Part shown: positions 16,531 through 24,446 of the stretch, in pieces
Layout: the number at the start of each line of letters is the position of its first letter
Numbering within the stretch: the stretch's first letter is position 1
Assembly (NCBI GenBank): GCA_030678995.1
Contig: JAUXTQ010000004.1
Span: 1 to 64,000, forward strand
Direction: 5' to 3'
Source of the DNA: Caulobacter sp.
GTDB taxonomy: Bacteria; Pseudomonadota; Alphaproteobacteria; Caulobacterales; Caulobacteraceae
DNA: 64,000 nucleotides
The notes under the pieces: model-generated
What the model was told of the DNA's origin: nothing
What the model saw: the letters and a program-made list of their open reading frames with translations, nothing else
Database searches by the model: none
Translations under genes and position numbers: made by a program

Positions 16531-17136
16531 ATGAACCGGCACCCTGACATCGACGGCAGGATGGGGCTGTTCGACGCGGAGGGCTGTCGCAAATACCTGT
16601 GTGCCAGCGAGCGTCGGCGATTCCTCGCGGCGGCGGCGACGGCCGACCTGACGACGCGCCTGTTCTGCCAGCTCCTGGCCATCACCGGCTGCCGTCTCAG
16701 CGAGGCACTGGCGCTTACCCCCAAGCGTCTGGACCCGGAAACTGGCCGCGTGATCTTCCGCACCTTGAAGCGCCGTCGGCGCATCTTCCGCGCCGTGCCG
16801 GTCCCGCCGGATCTCATGCGCGCGCTGCAATTGATGGCAGCTGCGAAGGAGCCGGACGCGCCCCTGTGGGGCTGGTGCCGCCAGACGGGCTGGCGGCATG
16901 TGACGGCAGTGATGGCGCGGGCCGGGATCGCCGGTCCGCAGGCCAGCCCCAAGGGGCTCCGGCACGCGTTCGGCGTGGCGAATGCGGAGAACAATATCCC
17001 CGCATCGCTGACCCAGCGCTGGCTTGGCCATGCCCGTGCCGAGACGACGGCGATTTACCAACAGGCGGTCGGCGGCGAGGAGCGCGCCTTCGCCGAGCGG
17101 CTATGGCGTTTCGGCCGATCCATCGCTGGAGGCTAG
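16531..17136 (+). CDS. Second tyrosine recombinase, short form
   Basis: A 201-residue protein consisting almost only of a catalytic domain: Arg in GCRLSEALAL, Lys-rich beta-hairpin (TLKRRRRIFRAV), LRHAFG, LGHARAETT and Tyr in IYQQ. The arm-binding domain is missing. Such small recombinases often sit within the transfer region of alphaproteobacterial elements, away from the att ends, and may resolve dimers or act on an internal site. It overlaps the next convergent gene by 36 bases. Confidence 0.85.
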   Translation: MNRHPDIDGRMGLFDAEGCRKYLCASERRRFLAAAATADLTTRLFCQLLAITGCRLSEALALTPKRLDPETGRVIFRTLKRRRRIFRAVPVPPDLMRALQLMAAAKEPDAPLWGWCRQTGWRHVTAVMARAGIAGPQASPKGLRHAFGVANAENNIPASLTQRWLGHARAETTAIYQQAVGGEERAFAERLWRFGRSIAGG

Positions 17137-17403
17137 TCGGGCAGCGCTACGCAGCCGCTCTTCCTCATAGCCTTCCCGGTATCCTTCCACGAAGGATTGG
17201 GTGGTGTAGCCGATGAAGTAGCCGATGCAGCGCGACAGCCATTTGGTGACGGCGTAGAGCGCGACGCCGAGGCTGAGGAACACCGCGCCGATGGCGATGA
17301 ACGGCACGATGCCGCCGAAGGCTTCGCTCGCCAGCAGCAGTGAACAGACCGCCAGCAACAGCCAGGTGGCAAATGACGGCGGCTTGAGGAAATTGCCTTC
17401 CAT
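17101..17403 (-). CDS. Membrane protein of the transfer region
   Basis: A 100-residue protein with two or three hydrophobic helices (WLLLAVCSLLLA, IVPFIAIGAVFLSLGVALYAV) and a charged cytosolic tail (SFVEGYREGYEEERLRSAARL). It is the last gene of a three-gene leftward set (17689, 17413, 17101) divergent from the coupling protein gene. Unknown function; a DNA-transfer accessory by context. Confidence 0.7.
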   Translation of the reverse strand: MEGNFLKPPSFATWLLLAVCSLLLASEAFGGIVPFIAIGAVFLSLGVALYAVTKWLSRCIGYFIGYTTQSFVEGYREGYEEERLRSAARLASSDGSAETP

Positions 17404-17412
17404 GCCGCGCCC

Positions 17413-17673
17413 CTATTTCCGGCTCGCGGCGATGGAGATCAGCGTGTTCGTTGGCACGAACCCGTCAAGCTGTTCGGTGGGATCGAGCACTTCCCACAGG
17501 GCGAACAGGCCCTTCGGTCCCCACAGCGCGTACATGATCGCCGCGCTGGCCACGTCGCTGAAGAGGCTGACGCCCAGCAGCAGCCGGCCGACCGTGAAGT
17601 CGAACAGGTCGAACCCGATACAGACCGCGAACTTCATCCATACCGGCACCGGCATTCCTTCGTAGCTCATCAT
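17413..17673 (-). CDS. Small membrane protein of the transfer region
   Basis: An 86-residue protein with two hydrophobic helices (FAVCIGFDLFDFTVGRLLLG and an Ala-rich second segment). A start at residue 2 or 7 is also possible. It lies 9 bases from the following gene and 15 from the preceding one, so all three are probably one operon. No family recognised. Confidence 0.7.
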   Translation of the reverse strand: MMSYEGMPVPVWMKFAVCIGFDLFDFTVGRLLLGVSLFSDVASAAIMYALWGPKGLFALWEVLDPTEQLDGFVPTNTLISIAASRK

Positions 17674-17688
17674 CGGCCTGGGCCCCCT

Positions 17689-18054
17689 CTATCGGTCGAT
17701 ATCGTGGCCGTCCGGCTCACGGGATTGCTGGGCATCGCCGGGCTCGCGTGGAGCCCAGGCATCCTCGAAGCTCTGGCGCTGGAGGTCTGGTCCACCGAAC
17801 GCGTCCGAACGCTCGCCGGGCGCGCCGTATTGGGCGTGCCCCGGCGAACCTGGAGCCCAGACGAAATGTTCCGGGCCGATGAACCGTGAAGGCATGTCGT
17901 CACGGCTGTAGCCGAGCTGGTGCCACTGGTGCTGGACGCGCGCCTCGTGTCCGAACCAGCCACGCTCGACGAGTTGAACGCGTGCGTCTTCGACGGCCTG
18001 GAAGACTGCGCCGAATAGGAAACCGACCAGGTTGAACGGTTCGCGCGTCGCCAT
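17689..18054 (-). CDS. Transfer-region hypothetical protein
   Basis: A 121-residue protein: a short N-terminal amphipathic segment (FNLVGFLFGAVFQAVEDARVQLVERGWFG) followed by a polar Gln/Pro/Gly-rich tail. This frame was chosen over an overlapping 147-residue frame in the same stretch because its N-terminus has a plausible domain and fits the operon spacing. It is the first gene of the leftward set, about 90 bases from the divergent coupling protein gene. Confidence 0.65.
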   Translation of the reverse strand: MATREPFNLVGFLFGAVFQAVEDARVQLVERGWFGHEARVQHQWHQLGYSRDDMPSRFIGPEHFVWAPGSPGHAQYGAPGERSDAFGGPDLQRQSFEDAWAPREPGDAQQSREPDGHDIDR

Positions 18055-18146
18055 CTGCCGCCCCCAGCGAAGACTCTCATAGGTAGTATGGCGTTGGAGG
18101 TTCGCGCCGCCACGGCTTTAACTCAGGAGTTGAAAGCCGGTCGCGC

Positions 18147-19733
18147 ATGGGGGTGTCCGTGAACTACGTGAGCAATCTGGACACCAAGCTCCTTCAGCTA
18201 TCGGCGACCGACGCCTTCACCCTGCGCGACGCCTGCCAGGGCGTGCACATTTTCGGCGGCATCGGGTCGGGCAAGACCACCGGCAGCGGCAGGGCGCTGG
18301 CCAGCGCCTATCTGCGCGCGGGCATGGGCGGTTTGGTCCTCGCGGCCAAGCCCGACGAGGTAGACCAGTGGGTGCGCTACGCGCACGAGAACGGCCGCGC
18401 CAACTCGGTCATCGTGTTCGGTGAGCGCGGTGGCGGCGGGTTCAACTTCATCACCTACGAACTGGCCCGGCAGGGCGTCGCCGGCCTCGGCAGCGTCGTC
18501 GAATGCCTGATGCGCATTCTCGACGCTTCCCGCCTCGCCAACGCGAACGGCGGGCGCTCCGGCGATACCTTTTGGGAGGATGCGATGCGCCAGGTGCTGC
18601 GCAACTCCATCCCGATCCTGTTTGCGGCGACGGGCACGGTGTCGATTCCCGACATCATCCGCTTTGTCGCCTCGGCGCCGATCAATCAGGACCAGCTGCA
18701 CGATGCAGGCTGGCAGCAGACCTCCTTCATGTTCCAGGCGCTGGCGGCGGCGCGTCGCCAGCCGGTGCACGGCTTGCCTGACGCCGACTTCTCCAAAACC
18801 GCCGACTACTGGCGGCTGGAATACGGCCAGCTCGACAACAAGACCCGCAGCAACATCGCCATCTCGCTTTCCACGGCGCTCGACCGTTTCAATCGCGGTC
18901 GGCTCTACGACGCGTTTTGCACCGGCACGTCGCTCGTTCCCGAGCTGACGTTCCACGGCGCGATCATCATCATGGATATGCCCGCCCTCACCTGGAACGA
19001 GGACGGCATCATCGCGCAGCAGCTCTTCAAATACATGTGGCAGCGCGCGGTGCTGGCGCGAAACAGTCTTGAGCCGCGCCACCGCGACCGGCCGGTGTTC
19101 CTGTGGGCCGACGAGAGCCAATACATGGTCAACGCGTTCGACGCGGAGTTCCTGTCCACCTGCCGTTCGTCGCGTGCCTGCGCCGTCTATCTCACGCAGT
19201 CGTTGCCGACCTACTACGCCAAACTCGGCGGCGAGCAGGCGAAGCACCGTGCCGATATGCTGCTGGCGAACTTCCTGACCAAGGTCTGGCACAACAACTC
19301 GTGCCCGGAGACGAACCGCTGGGCGGCCGACACGATCGGCCGCTCGATCCAACGGCGCGGCACCTACAACGAGGGCAGCTCGTCGAGCCGCACGATGGGC
19401 CTCAACGAAGGCGAGAACAAAAATCGCGGTTTCAGTTCCGGCTACGGCGGATCGGCCGACAACCGCGGCGGATCCACCTCGTCCTGGAACTCCGGCAGCA
19501 GCAGCGGCTCCGGCGAGAACTGGGGCCGCAATCGCGGCATGAACAGCAGCGAGAGCTACAGCGGCGGCTTCTCAGAGACGATGGACTATGAAATCGAGCC
19601 GGCCGCCTTCGCGCGTCATCTGCGTACCGGCGGCACCGCCAACCGGGGCCGCGTCACCGGCGTCTGGTTCAGCGCCGGGCGCACCTTCGCCGATAGCGGC
19701 AGGAACTACCTGCATGTGGAGTTCAAGCAGTGA
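18147..19733 (+). CDS. Type IV coupling protein, VirD4/TraD-like ATPase
   Basis: A 528-residue protein. Walker A is GGIGSGKT (residues 37-44). Walker B is in AIIIMDMPAL, and FLWADESQ is the TraG/TraD-type signature. The usual N-terminal membrane anchor is absent; anchoring may come from the small membrane proteins alongside. The C-terminal third is a Gly/Ser/Asn-rich low-complexity stretch (roughly residues 410-475). Coupling proteins bring the relaxase-DNA complex to a secretion channel. Without a T4SS in the element it would need a helper. Confidence 0.88.
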   Translation: MGVSVNYVSNLDTKLLQLSATDAFTLRDACQGVHIFGGIGSGKTTGSGRALASAYLRAGMGGLVLAAKPDEVDQWVRYAHENGRANSVIVFGERGGGGFNFITYELARQGVAGLGSVVECLMRILDASRLANANGGRSGDTFWEDAMRQVLRNSIPILFAATGTVSIPDIIRFVASAPINQDQLHDAGWQQTSFMFQALAAARRQPVHGLPDADFSKTADYWRLEYGQLDNKTRSNIAISLSTALDRFNRGRLYDAFCTGTSLVPELTFHGAIIIMDMPALTWNEDGIIAQQLFKYMWQRAVLARNSLEPRHRDRPVFLWADESQYMVNAFDAEFLSTCRSSRACAVYLTQSLPTYYAKLGGEQAKHRADMLLANFLTKVWHNNSCPETNRWAADTIGRSIQRRGTYNEGSSSSRTMGLNEGENKNRGFSSGYGGSADNRGGSTSSWNSGSSSGSGENWGRNRGMNSSESYSGGFSETMDYEIEPAAFARHLRTGGTANRGRVTGVWFSAGRTFADSGRNYLHVEFKQ

Positions 19734-20275
19734 ACCCGCCGAGCCTCTGGACCTGGCTGGTCGGCAACGCCGTCAGCTTCATTGCCGTCTGCATGGGCTT
19801 CCTATTCGTCGGATACCTGTTCCTCACGACCGGCCAGTACGGCTTCCAGCTTCTCGTCCTCTCGGGCATCTCCTGGCACTCCTACCGCGCCAATGATCGC
19901 GTCCGCGCCTTCCAGGCCTGGCAGCGCGAATGGAAGGCGATGAACGGCGAGACGCCCACGCGCCTTACGCTGCCGCGCCTTGGTCCGCTTCGCATCCTCG
20001 GCGGAATCGCCGTGTGGCTCCTCGGCGCATGGTTCGCGCTGGAAGAAGCAAACACGCCCGGCCTGCAAATACCCCTCGGGATGTTCTGGCTGGGGTCGAT
20101 CTTGATGGTCGGTTACGGCCTCTATCGCCTGGTGGTGCGCCTTCGTGGAGCACGCTCTCGGAGCGACGGAGCGGCTAGGGTCGCGCTTTCCCGACCGTTC
20201 CAGTCACCGGCGTTGCAGGATGCCTACAGCGCACTTCCGGAGTATTGCTGGCCGCTGTTTCAACGATCCGCTTAG
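19730..20275 (+). CDS. Membrane protein next to the coupling protein
   Basis: A 181-residue protein starting at a GTG that overlaps the coupling protein stop (GTGA), so the two are translationally coupled. Helices can be seen near residues 10-35 and 85-135. The last 40 residues look unlike the rest and end in the AT-rich zone of prepilin cassette 2, so the original C-terminus may have been replaced. It could supply the membrane anchor missing from the coupling protein, by inference from position. Confidence 0.72.
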   Translation: MNPPSLWTWLVGNAVSFIAVCMGFLFVGYLFLTTGQYGFQLLVLSGISWHSYRANDRVRAFQAWQREWKAMNGETPTRLTLPRLGPLRILGGIAVWLLGAWFALEEANTPGLQIPLGMFWLGSILMVGYGLYRLVVRLRGARSRSDGAARVALSRPFQSPALQDAYSALPEYCWPLFQRSA

Positions 20276-20325
20276 ATTCGACTATGTTCTACTAAAACAA
20301 ACGTAGAAATAACGGGCATACCATC

Positions 20326-21183
20326 TTAAAATGCTCTAAGAAAAAAGAGTAAACAGTCTCTGTTCGAATCGGGGAGATTATAGGCGGCACCACTATCGGC
20401 ACCAGCGGCTACGCCGGCCATGGTGGTGCAGGGATTGTTGGTGGTGTCACCCTTATTACTCGCAACTTTTCCAGTGCCGGGCAGGCCATCGTCCATCTTA
20501 AGGTCGATATTCCATGCTTCTTCCGGCCGTAGCGGCAGGGTATCCGGAGCTGCTGGGCTAGCGGTTCTTGTCAACAGCAGCATATTTTTTCCGGTATCGA
20601 GGGCAAAAATTGATGTCGTCCCGGCGAAACCTCCACAGCAGGATGTCGCGCCGGTTCCGTTATATTGGGCGGCATGAAAAAATGCACTATTGCCCATTTT
20701 GGCGGCGGGGACATTGATGCCTGCAGTAAGTCCACTAACAGCCAGCCCGCAAACGGTTGAATTGCATCCGGCATATTGCCCCTCGATCAAACCAGAGTTG
20801 GCAAGATGTTGCCAAAATCTAAATCGTTCATAAACATAGCCAGTTGTGCCTACAATGTATAACGTACTTCCGTCGCCATCACCGTTGCAGGTTAGTGGCT
20901 GGCTAATGGTAGTTGGAGCAAGTCCACACGTATAGCTATAATTATCGCTACTGTTACCCCCTAAAGTCCCCCAGAAGGACGTAGCGTTGGGGAGGTCGCC
21001 GGGAATATAAAAATATTTGTCCCGGAAAGCCTGGGTAGCGGTGATGTAACGCTGAACATCCGTACTGACGCTCCGCAACTCGCTTGCCCGAATCAGCGAC
21101 TTCCCCGCCAGTATCCCACCGGTCAGCAGGCCGAGGATCACGAGGACTATCGATAGTTCAACTAAGCTAAAGCCATTTTTCAT
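20326..21183 (-). CDS. Type IV prepilin-like protein (cassette 2)
   Basis: A 285-residue protein with MKNG, cleavage, then FSLVELSIVLVILGLLTGGI. The leader and helix are almost the same as in the protein at 13877-14659. The globular domain shares LPGDLPNATSFWG, GDGDG, FWQHLANSGLIEGQY and AEAWNID-type motifs, but the remainder diverges and has more cysteines. It is AT-rich against a GC-rich surround. The two paralogues look like independently acquired copies of one pilin-like cassette. Confidence 0.88.
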   Translation of the reverse strand: MKNGFSLVELSIVLVILGLLTGGILAGKSLIRASELRSVSTDVQRYITATQAFRDKYFYIPGDLPNATSFWGTLGGNSSDNYSYTCGLAPTTISQPLTCNGDGDGSTLYIVGTTGYVYERFRFWQHLANSGLIEGQYAGCNSTVCGLAVSGLTAGINVPAAKMGNSAFFHAAQYNGTGATSCCGGFAGTTSIFALDTGKNMLLLTRTASPAAPDTLPLRPEEAWNIDLKMDDGLPGTGKVASNKGDTTNNPCTTMAGVAAGADSGAAYNLPDSNRDCLLFFLRAF

Positions 21184-21259
21184 ACAGCTTCAATGTATTG
21201 TATTGATATCGTATATTCAATCGGAACATCCGATTTCGTACGTATTTTCCGAATGAATA

Positions 21260-21733
21260 TTAGTAAGTGCGGCCATTCAGTGCTTCCGGCCGCACCACCT
21301 CGATGCGCTCGATGATCGGCTCGCCTACCGGCGGAGCCGGCCAGACGCGCGGGTTCCATTGTTGGATGAAGGTCGCCATCCGCCGCACCAGCTTCTTGCG
21401 CAGGTCACGGAGGCGCTTGCCCTCAATGACCACGATGCAGTCCGGCAGGAACAGCCGGAGCTGTTCATCCCCGACGAAGCCGATCTGCATCAGGAAGCGG
21501 TATTGGAACTCAATGCCCTCCTGGACTTCGGTTCCATCGACCCAGCGGGCAACCTCGCAGCCTTCCCCGACATTGCCGGTCGGTAGATACCCATAGGGCT
21601 TGTAGGGGCCCGTTCCGGCGACGCCCTCTTTGGGCGGCTCGTCGGGCAGGCCTTGCTCCCGCGCGATGCGGTCGGTGAAGGTTGGGCGCGGTGTTGGCCG
21701 CGCCCCGAATATCTGGTCGAAATCATCGTTCAT
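21260..21733 (-). CDS. Relaxase-linked hypothetical protein
   Basis: A 157-residue protein from the ATG at 21733 (MNDDFDQIFGARPTPRPTFTDRIARE), overlapping the end of the relaxase gene by 11 bases. It has a Pro-rich N-terminus, a middle YKPYGYLPTGNV region, and a C-terminal segment with alternating hydrophobics (LRLFLPDCIVVIEGKRLRDLRKKLVRRMATFIQQW). Translational coupling suggests an auxiliary mobilization protein. No domain is recognised. An upstream-extended frame to 22048 is only a shadow of the relaxase. Confidence 0.7.
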   Translation of the reverse strand: MNDDFDQIFGARPTPRPTFTDRIAREQGLPDEPPKEGVAGTGPYKPYGYLPTGNVGEGCEVARWVDGTEVQEGIEFQYRFLMQIGFVGDEQLRLFLPDCIVVIEGKRLRDLRKKLVRRMATFIQQWNPRVWPAPPVGEPIIERIEVVRPEALNGRTY

Positions 21734-22706
21734 GAGGCACCTCCGGGATGTCAGTGGGTTTGCGGAATGACGCCGCGAACCCCTCCGCCATGTCGCCGAG
21801 GCGCAGCACGAATTCGGCGAGTTTGACGGGGTCGCGGCGTTTGTAGTGCTCGACCTCGGCAGCGAGGTCGGCGCGTTTCTTGATCGCCACCCATTGGGTG
21901 ACGCGATCCTTGAGATAGCCGTAGGCCTTCTCAATATGCCGGGCGATGCCGAGGCTGATCTGCGGGATGCGGAAGATCCCCTGCTTCTCCAGCGTCCGGT
22001 GATCGATGCGCGCCTCGGAGCCTGCGGCTTCGAGCGCGCCGTTCGCATGGGTCGCCCAGGCCGCCCGCCAGATGTTCACGTTGCGCAGTGCCTCGGCCGC
22101 TTCCAGCGCCGCTTTGTCGGTATCGAGGCCGGTATTGTTGAATTGCTTGCGCGCCTCGGCCACGAGGCGCGCAATGTCCTCGCGCTCATTCCAGTCGCGC
22201 TCCTTGGTAGGGGAGAACCCCGTCTCCGAGCCAGCATCCAGCTGGCGAAGGGTGAGCAGCACATGCGCGTGCGGCTGCTCCTTGCCGTCGGACGCATCCG
22301 GCCGATGGATGGCGATGTCCGCCACCATCCCTTTGCTCACGAAATGCTCGCGGACGAACGACCGGACGAGGCCGATCTGCTGATCCCGAGTCAGCTCCCG
22401 AGGGAGGGTGATTTCGATCTCGCGGGCCAGCTGGGCATCGACCCGTTTCTCGGAGCGCTCGACCAGGTTCCATAGCGTCTGGCGGTCGAACACCCAGGGC
22501 GACGCGCCAGCGGGGGCGATGATCTCGGTATGGACAACGTCCGGCTTGTCGAACTCGAACCATTTACCCTGAGAGGCATCGTAGAGCCTCTCCCCGGAGC
22601 GATAGGCGGCAGCGGCGACCACCGAGCGACGTGTAGCGCCCCCCGGTTTGGCAGCCCTGCCAAGGGAACGAGAATGCACCTTCAAACGGAGGTGGTAGAT
22701 CGCCAA
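21723..22706 (-). CDS. MobA/MobL family relaxase (MOBQ type)
   Basis: A 327-residue protein starting at TTG 22706 with a strong GGGAGGA eight bases upstream. Motif I is near AAAAYRSGERL, and the histidine metal site is IAIHRP plus PHAHVLL (His136 and His138). The family nicks oriT and stays bound to the 5' end through Tyr. The helicase domain of larger TraA-like relaxases is absent. Next to it is a 700-base non-coding region with strong hairpins, the probable oriT. Confidence 0.9.
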   Translation of the reverse strand: MAIYHLRLKVHSRSLGRAAKPGGATRRSVVAAAAYRSGERLYDASQGKWFEFDKPDVVHTEIIAPAGASPWVFDRQTLWNLVERSEKRVDAQLAREIEITLPRELTRDQQIGLVRSFVREHFVSKGMVADIAIHRPDASDGKEQPHAHVLLTLRQLDAGSETGFSPTKERDWNEREDIARLVAEARKQFNNTGLDTDKAALEAAEALRNVNIWRAAWATHANGALEAAGSEARIDHRTLEKQGIFRIPQISLGIARHIEKAYGYLKDRVTQWVAIKKRADLAAEVEHYKRRDPVKLAEFVLRLGDMAEGFAASFRKPTDIPEVPHER

Positions 22707-23320
22707 ACCCGGGTCCTCCCATTCCGCCTGCCGAGGCGAGAAACAAGAGAGCTAAACCGCTAGGTGTGCACTTATACATTGTCCCAATGTGCCCCCAGAG
22801 GTTTCTCGCGTCAGGGTTGAATCGGTCGTCCGCAACTCGCCTGCTGAGTCTTTCCTGCAACAGGCGACCGGGCCTGGCAGGGGGTTCCGCGCCACCCCCA
22901 TTTCACCCCGGCGATCCACTGCTTAGGCAGGGCTACCAGCAGCGGATGTGTCCGCCATAGCCCACCGGGCGACGGCGGAACGGGAACCATCCCGCACCCA
23001 GGTCAGGGGCGTAGGCCGCACCCCCGACACCCGCGTTGTTCACCAGCCATGCCGCTGAAACGGGACCTGTCCCGTGAGCCCTGGCCGGGGCGTTCAGCAC
23101 ACCCCCGGCACCCCTGTGCACCTTGCCCCGTCTGACCTCCCGGCCGAGGGGCGCAGCGAGAGAAGGCACCCACGCCGCCGATCCGGGCTCCATACATTGC
23201 AATGTATGGAGACGTCGGCCGGGCGGCGATTGGAGCCGCTATTCACCGCACATCTTGCGGTGAATAGAAGCGGCATTCGCCGCAATCGCGCTGTCGCGGC
23301 GATGTGGGCAGGCGATAAAC
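22707..23320. other. Probable oriT region with strong inverted repeats
   Basis: No credible gene occupies this non-coding stretch next to the relaxase. It contains a perfect 24-bp palindrome at 23188-23211 (half-site CTCCATACATTG). A second hairpin has perfect 12-bp arms CTATTCACCGCA (23239-23250) and TGCGGTGAATAG (23256-23267) around a 5-base loop, followed by CGCCGC/GCGGCG arms near 23279-23303. None is followed by a T-run, so they are not ordinary terminators. Nested hairpins beside a relaxase gene are the usual appearance of oriT. Confidence 0.55.
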
Positions 23321-23404
23321 AATCAGCTATTTCTAATTATGACCACCGTATATAATCAGATAATTCTGATTGACAAATACATCCATAATCATCTATTTCT
23401 GATA
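23321..23404 (+). promoter_or_regulatory. Three operator copies at exact 33-bp spacing upstream of mobile mystery A
   Basis: Imperfect palindromes of the form AATCAnnTAnTTCTgATt begin at 23321, 23354 and 23387. The middle one is the best (AATCAGA, 4 bases, TCTGATT). The spacing is exactly 33 bases, about three helical turns, so all three face the same side of the DNA. The third ends three bases before the start codon of the HTH gene at 23407. Binding by that protein would block its own transcription. Confidence 0.7.
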
Positions 23405-23406
23405 GT

Positions 23407-23862
23407 ATGATTACGCCCTCGCACCAGCTTGACCGTCGCTTCGCCGAACTTCGCCCAGCCCTTGAGCAGGCGACACGGCCGTCGCGCGGCTGGATACGGG
23501 CGATCCGCGATGCGCTGGGCATGACCAGCGCGCAGCTCGCCAAACGCATCGGCGTCACCCAGCCCCGCATCATCGAAATGGAAAAGGCCGAGATCCACGG
23601 CAACATCTCGCTGCAAAGCCTAGAGCGAGCGGCCGAGGCGATGGGCTGTCGGCTGGTCTACGCGCTGGTGCCCGTGCAGCCGCTCACCGAGACCCTGCAG
23701 GATCGCGCCGAACAGATTGCCGCTCGCCAGCTTGCCTCTGTCGATCAGACCATGCGGCTGGAAGCGCAGGGCGTTAACGACACGGCGCGTTCCAAGGATG
23801 CCCTCGCGCTCCTGGCGACCGAACTGCTCCGCCGCCCGGCGCGGCTATGGGACGCGCCATGA
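23407..23862 (+). CDS. Mobile mystery protein A (HTH antitoxin-like)
   Basis: A 151-residue protein with an XRE-type helix-turn-helix (MTSAQLAKRIGVTQPRIIEMEKAE) after a conserved RGWIRAIRDALGM lead-in and before GCRLVYALVP. This is the TIGR-defined mobile mystery protein A, always found with protein B. It lacks an obvious Shine-Dalgarno sequence because the operator ends at the start codon. It probably represses the operon and restrains the Fic partner. Confidence 0.9.
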   Translation: MITPSHQLDRRFAELRPALEQATRPSRGWIRAIRDALGMTSAQLAKRIGVTQPRIIEMEKAEIHGNISLQSLERAAEAMGCRLVYALVPVQPLTETLQDRAEQIAARQLASVDQTMRLEAQGVNDTARSKDALALLATELLRRPARLWDAP

Positions 23863-24446
23863 GCGGCCTGGACGACGAACCCGACGCCGCCACGCCCCTC
23901 ACGCCCGAGGAGCGCAACGGGCTGATCCCGACGCATGTCGCCCTGCGCCGGGAGCTCAACGAGCTTGAGCAGCAGAACATCCTCGCCGCCAACGCCTGGG
24001 CGCTGACGCGGCGGCGCGACCCGGTCGCCGAAGCCTTCGGCCGCAATCTGCACAGGCGCATGTTCGGCCGGGTCTGGCGGTGGGCGGGCGCCTATCGCAG
24101 CTCCGACAAGAATATCGGCGTCCCCCATTGGGAGGTGCCGGTGCGCCTGCGTGAGGCGCTCGACAACACGCGCTACTGGATCGAGAGCAAGACCTTCCCG
24201 CCCGACGAAATCGCCGTGCGGTTTCACCATGCGCTGGTGTTCATCCACCCATTCCCAAACGGCAACGGCCGCTGGTCGCGCCTGATGGCCGACCTGCTTA
24301 TCATCGCGCTCGGCGGCCAGCGGTTCACCTGGGGGCGCAGCCCGCTACGCGACCGCGATGACGATATCCGCGCCGCCTACATCGCCGCGCTCAAAGCGGC
24401 CGACCGGCACGACTTCGCACCGCTGCTGGGGTTCGCGCGCTCCTAG
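23859..24446 (+). CDS. Mobile mystery protein B (Fic domain)
   Basis: A 195-residue protein whose ATG overlaps the previous stop (ATGA). The Fic motif is HPFPNGNGR (His130 to Arg138). The usual acidic residue before GN is Asn, a feature of this subfamily. Fic enzymes transfer AMP or other nucleotide moieties to target proteins; the acidic residue normally binds Mg, so activity may differ. With protein A it forms a likely toxin-antitoxin-like module stabilising the element. Confidence 0.9.
   Translation: MSGLDDEPDAATPLTPEERNGLIPTHVALRRELNELEQQNILAANAWALTRRRDPVAEAFGRNLHRRMFGRVWRWAGAYRSSDKNIGVPHWEVPVRLREALDNTRYWIESKTFPPDEIAVRFHHALVFIHPFPNGNGRWSRLMADLLIIALGGQRFTWGRSPLRDRDDDIRAAYIAALKAADRHDFAPLLGFARS

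Noticed and set aside
17670-18113. 147-codon minus-strand frame overlapping the 121-residue gene
   Set aside because: Ser/Arg-rich random composition, and its start lies in the divergent promoter region; the 17689 frame is better.
13877-22706. A complete conjugation (T4SS) apparatus
   Set aside because: No VirB4-, VirB6-, VirB8-10- or VirB11-like genes are present; only a coupling protein and a relaxase.
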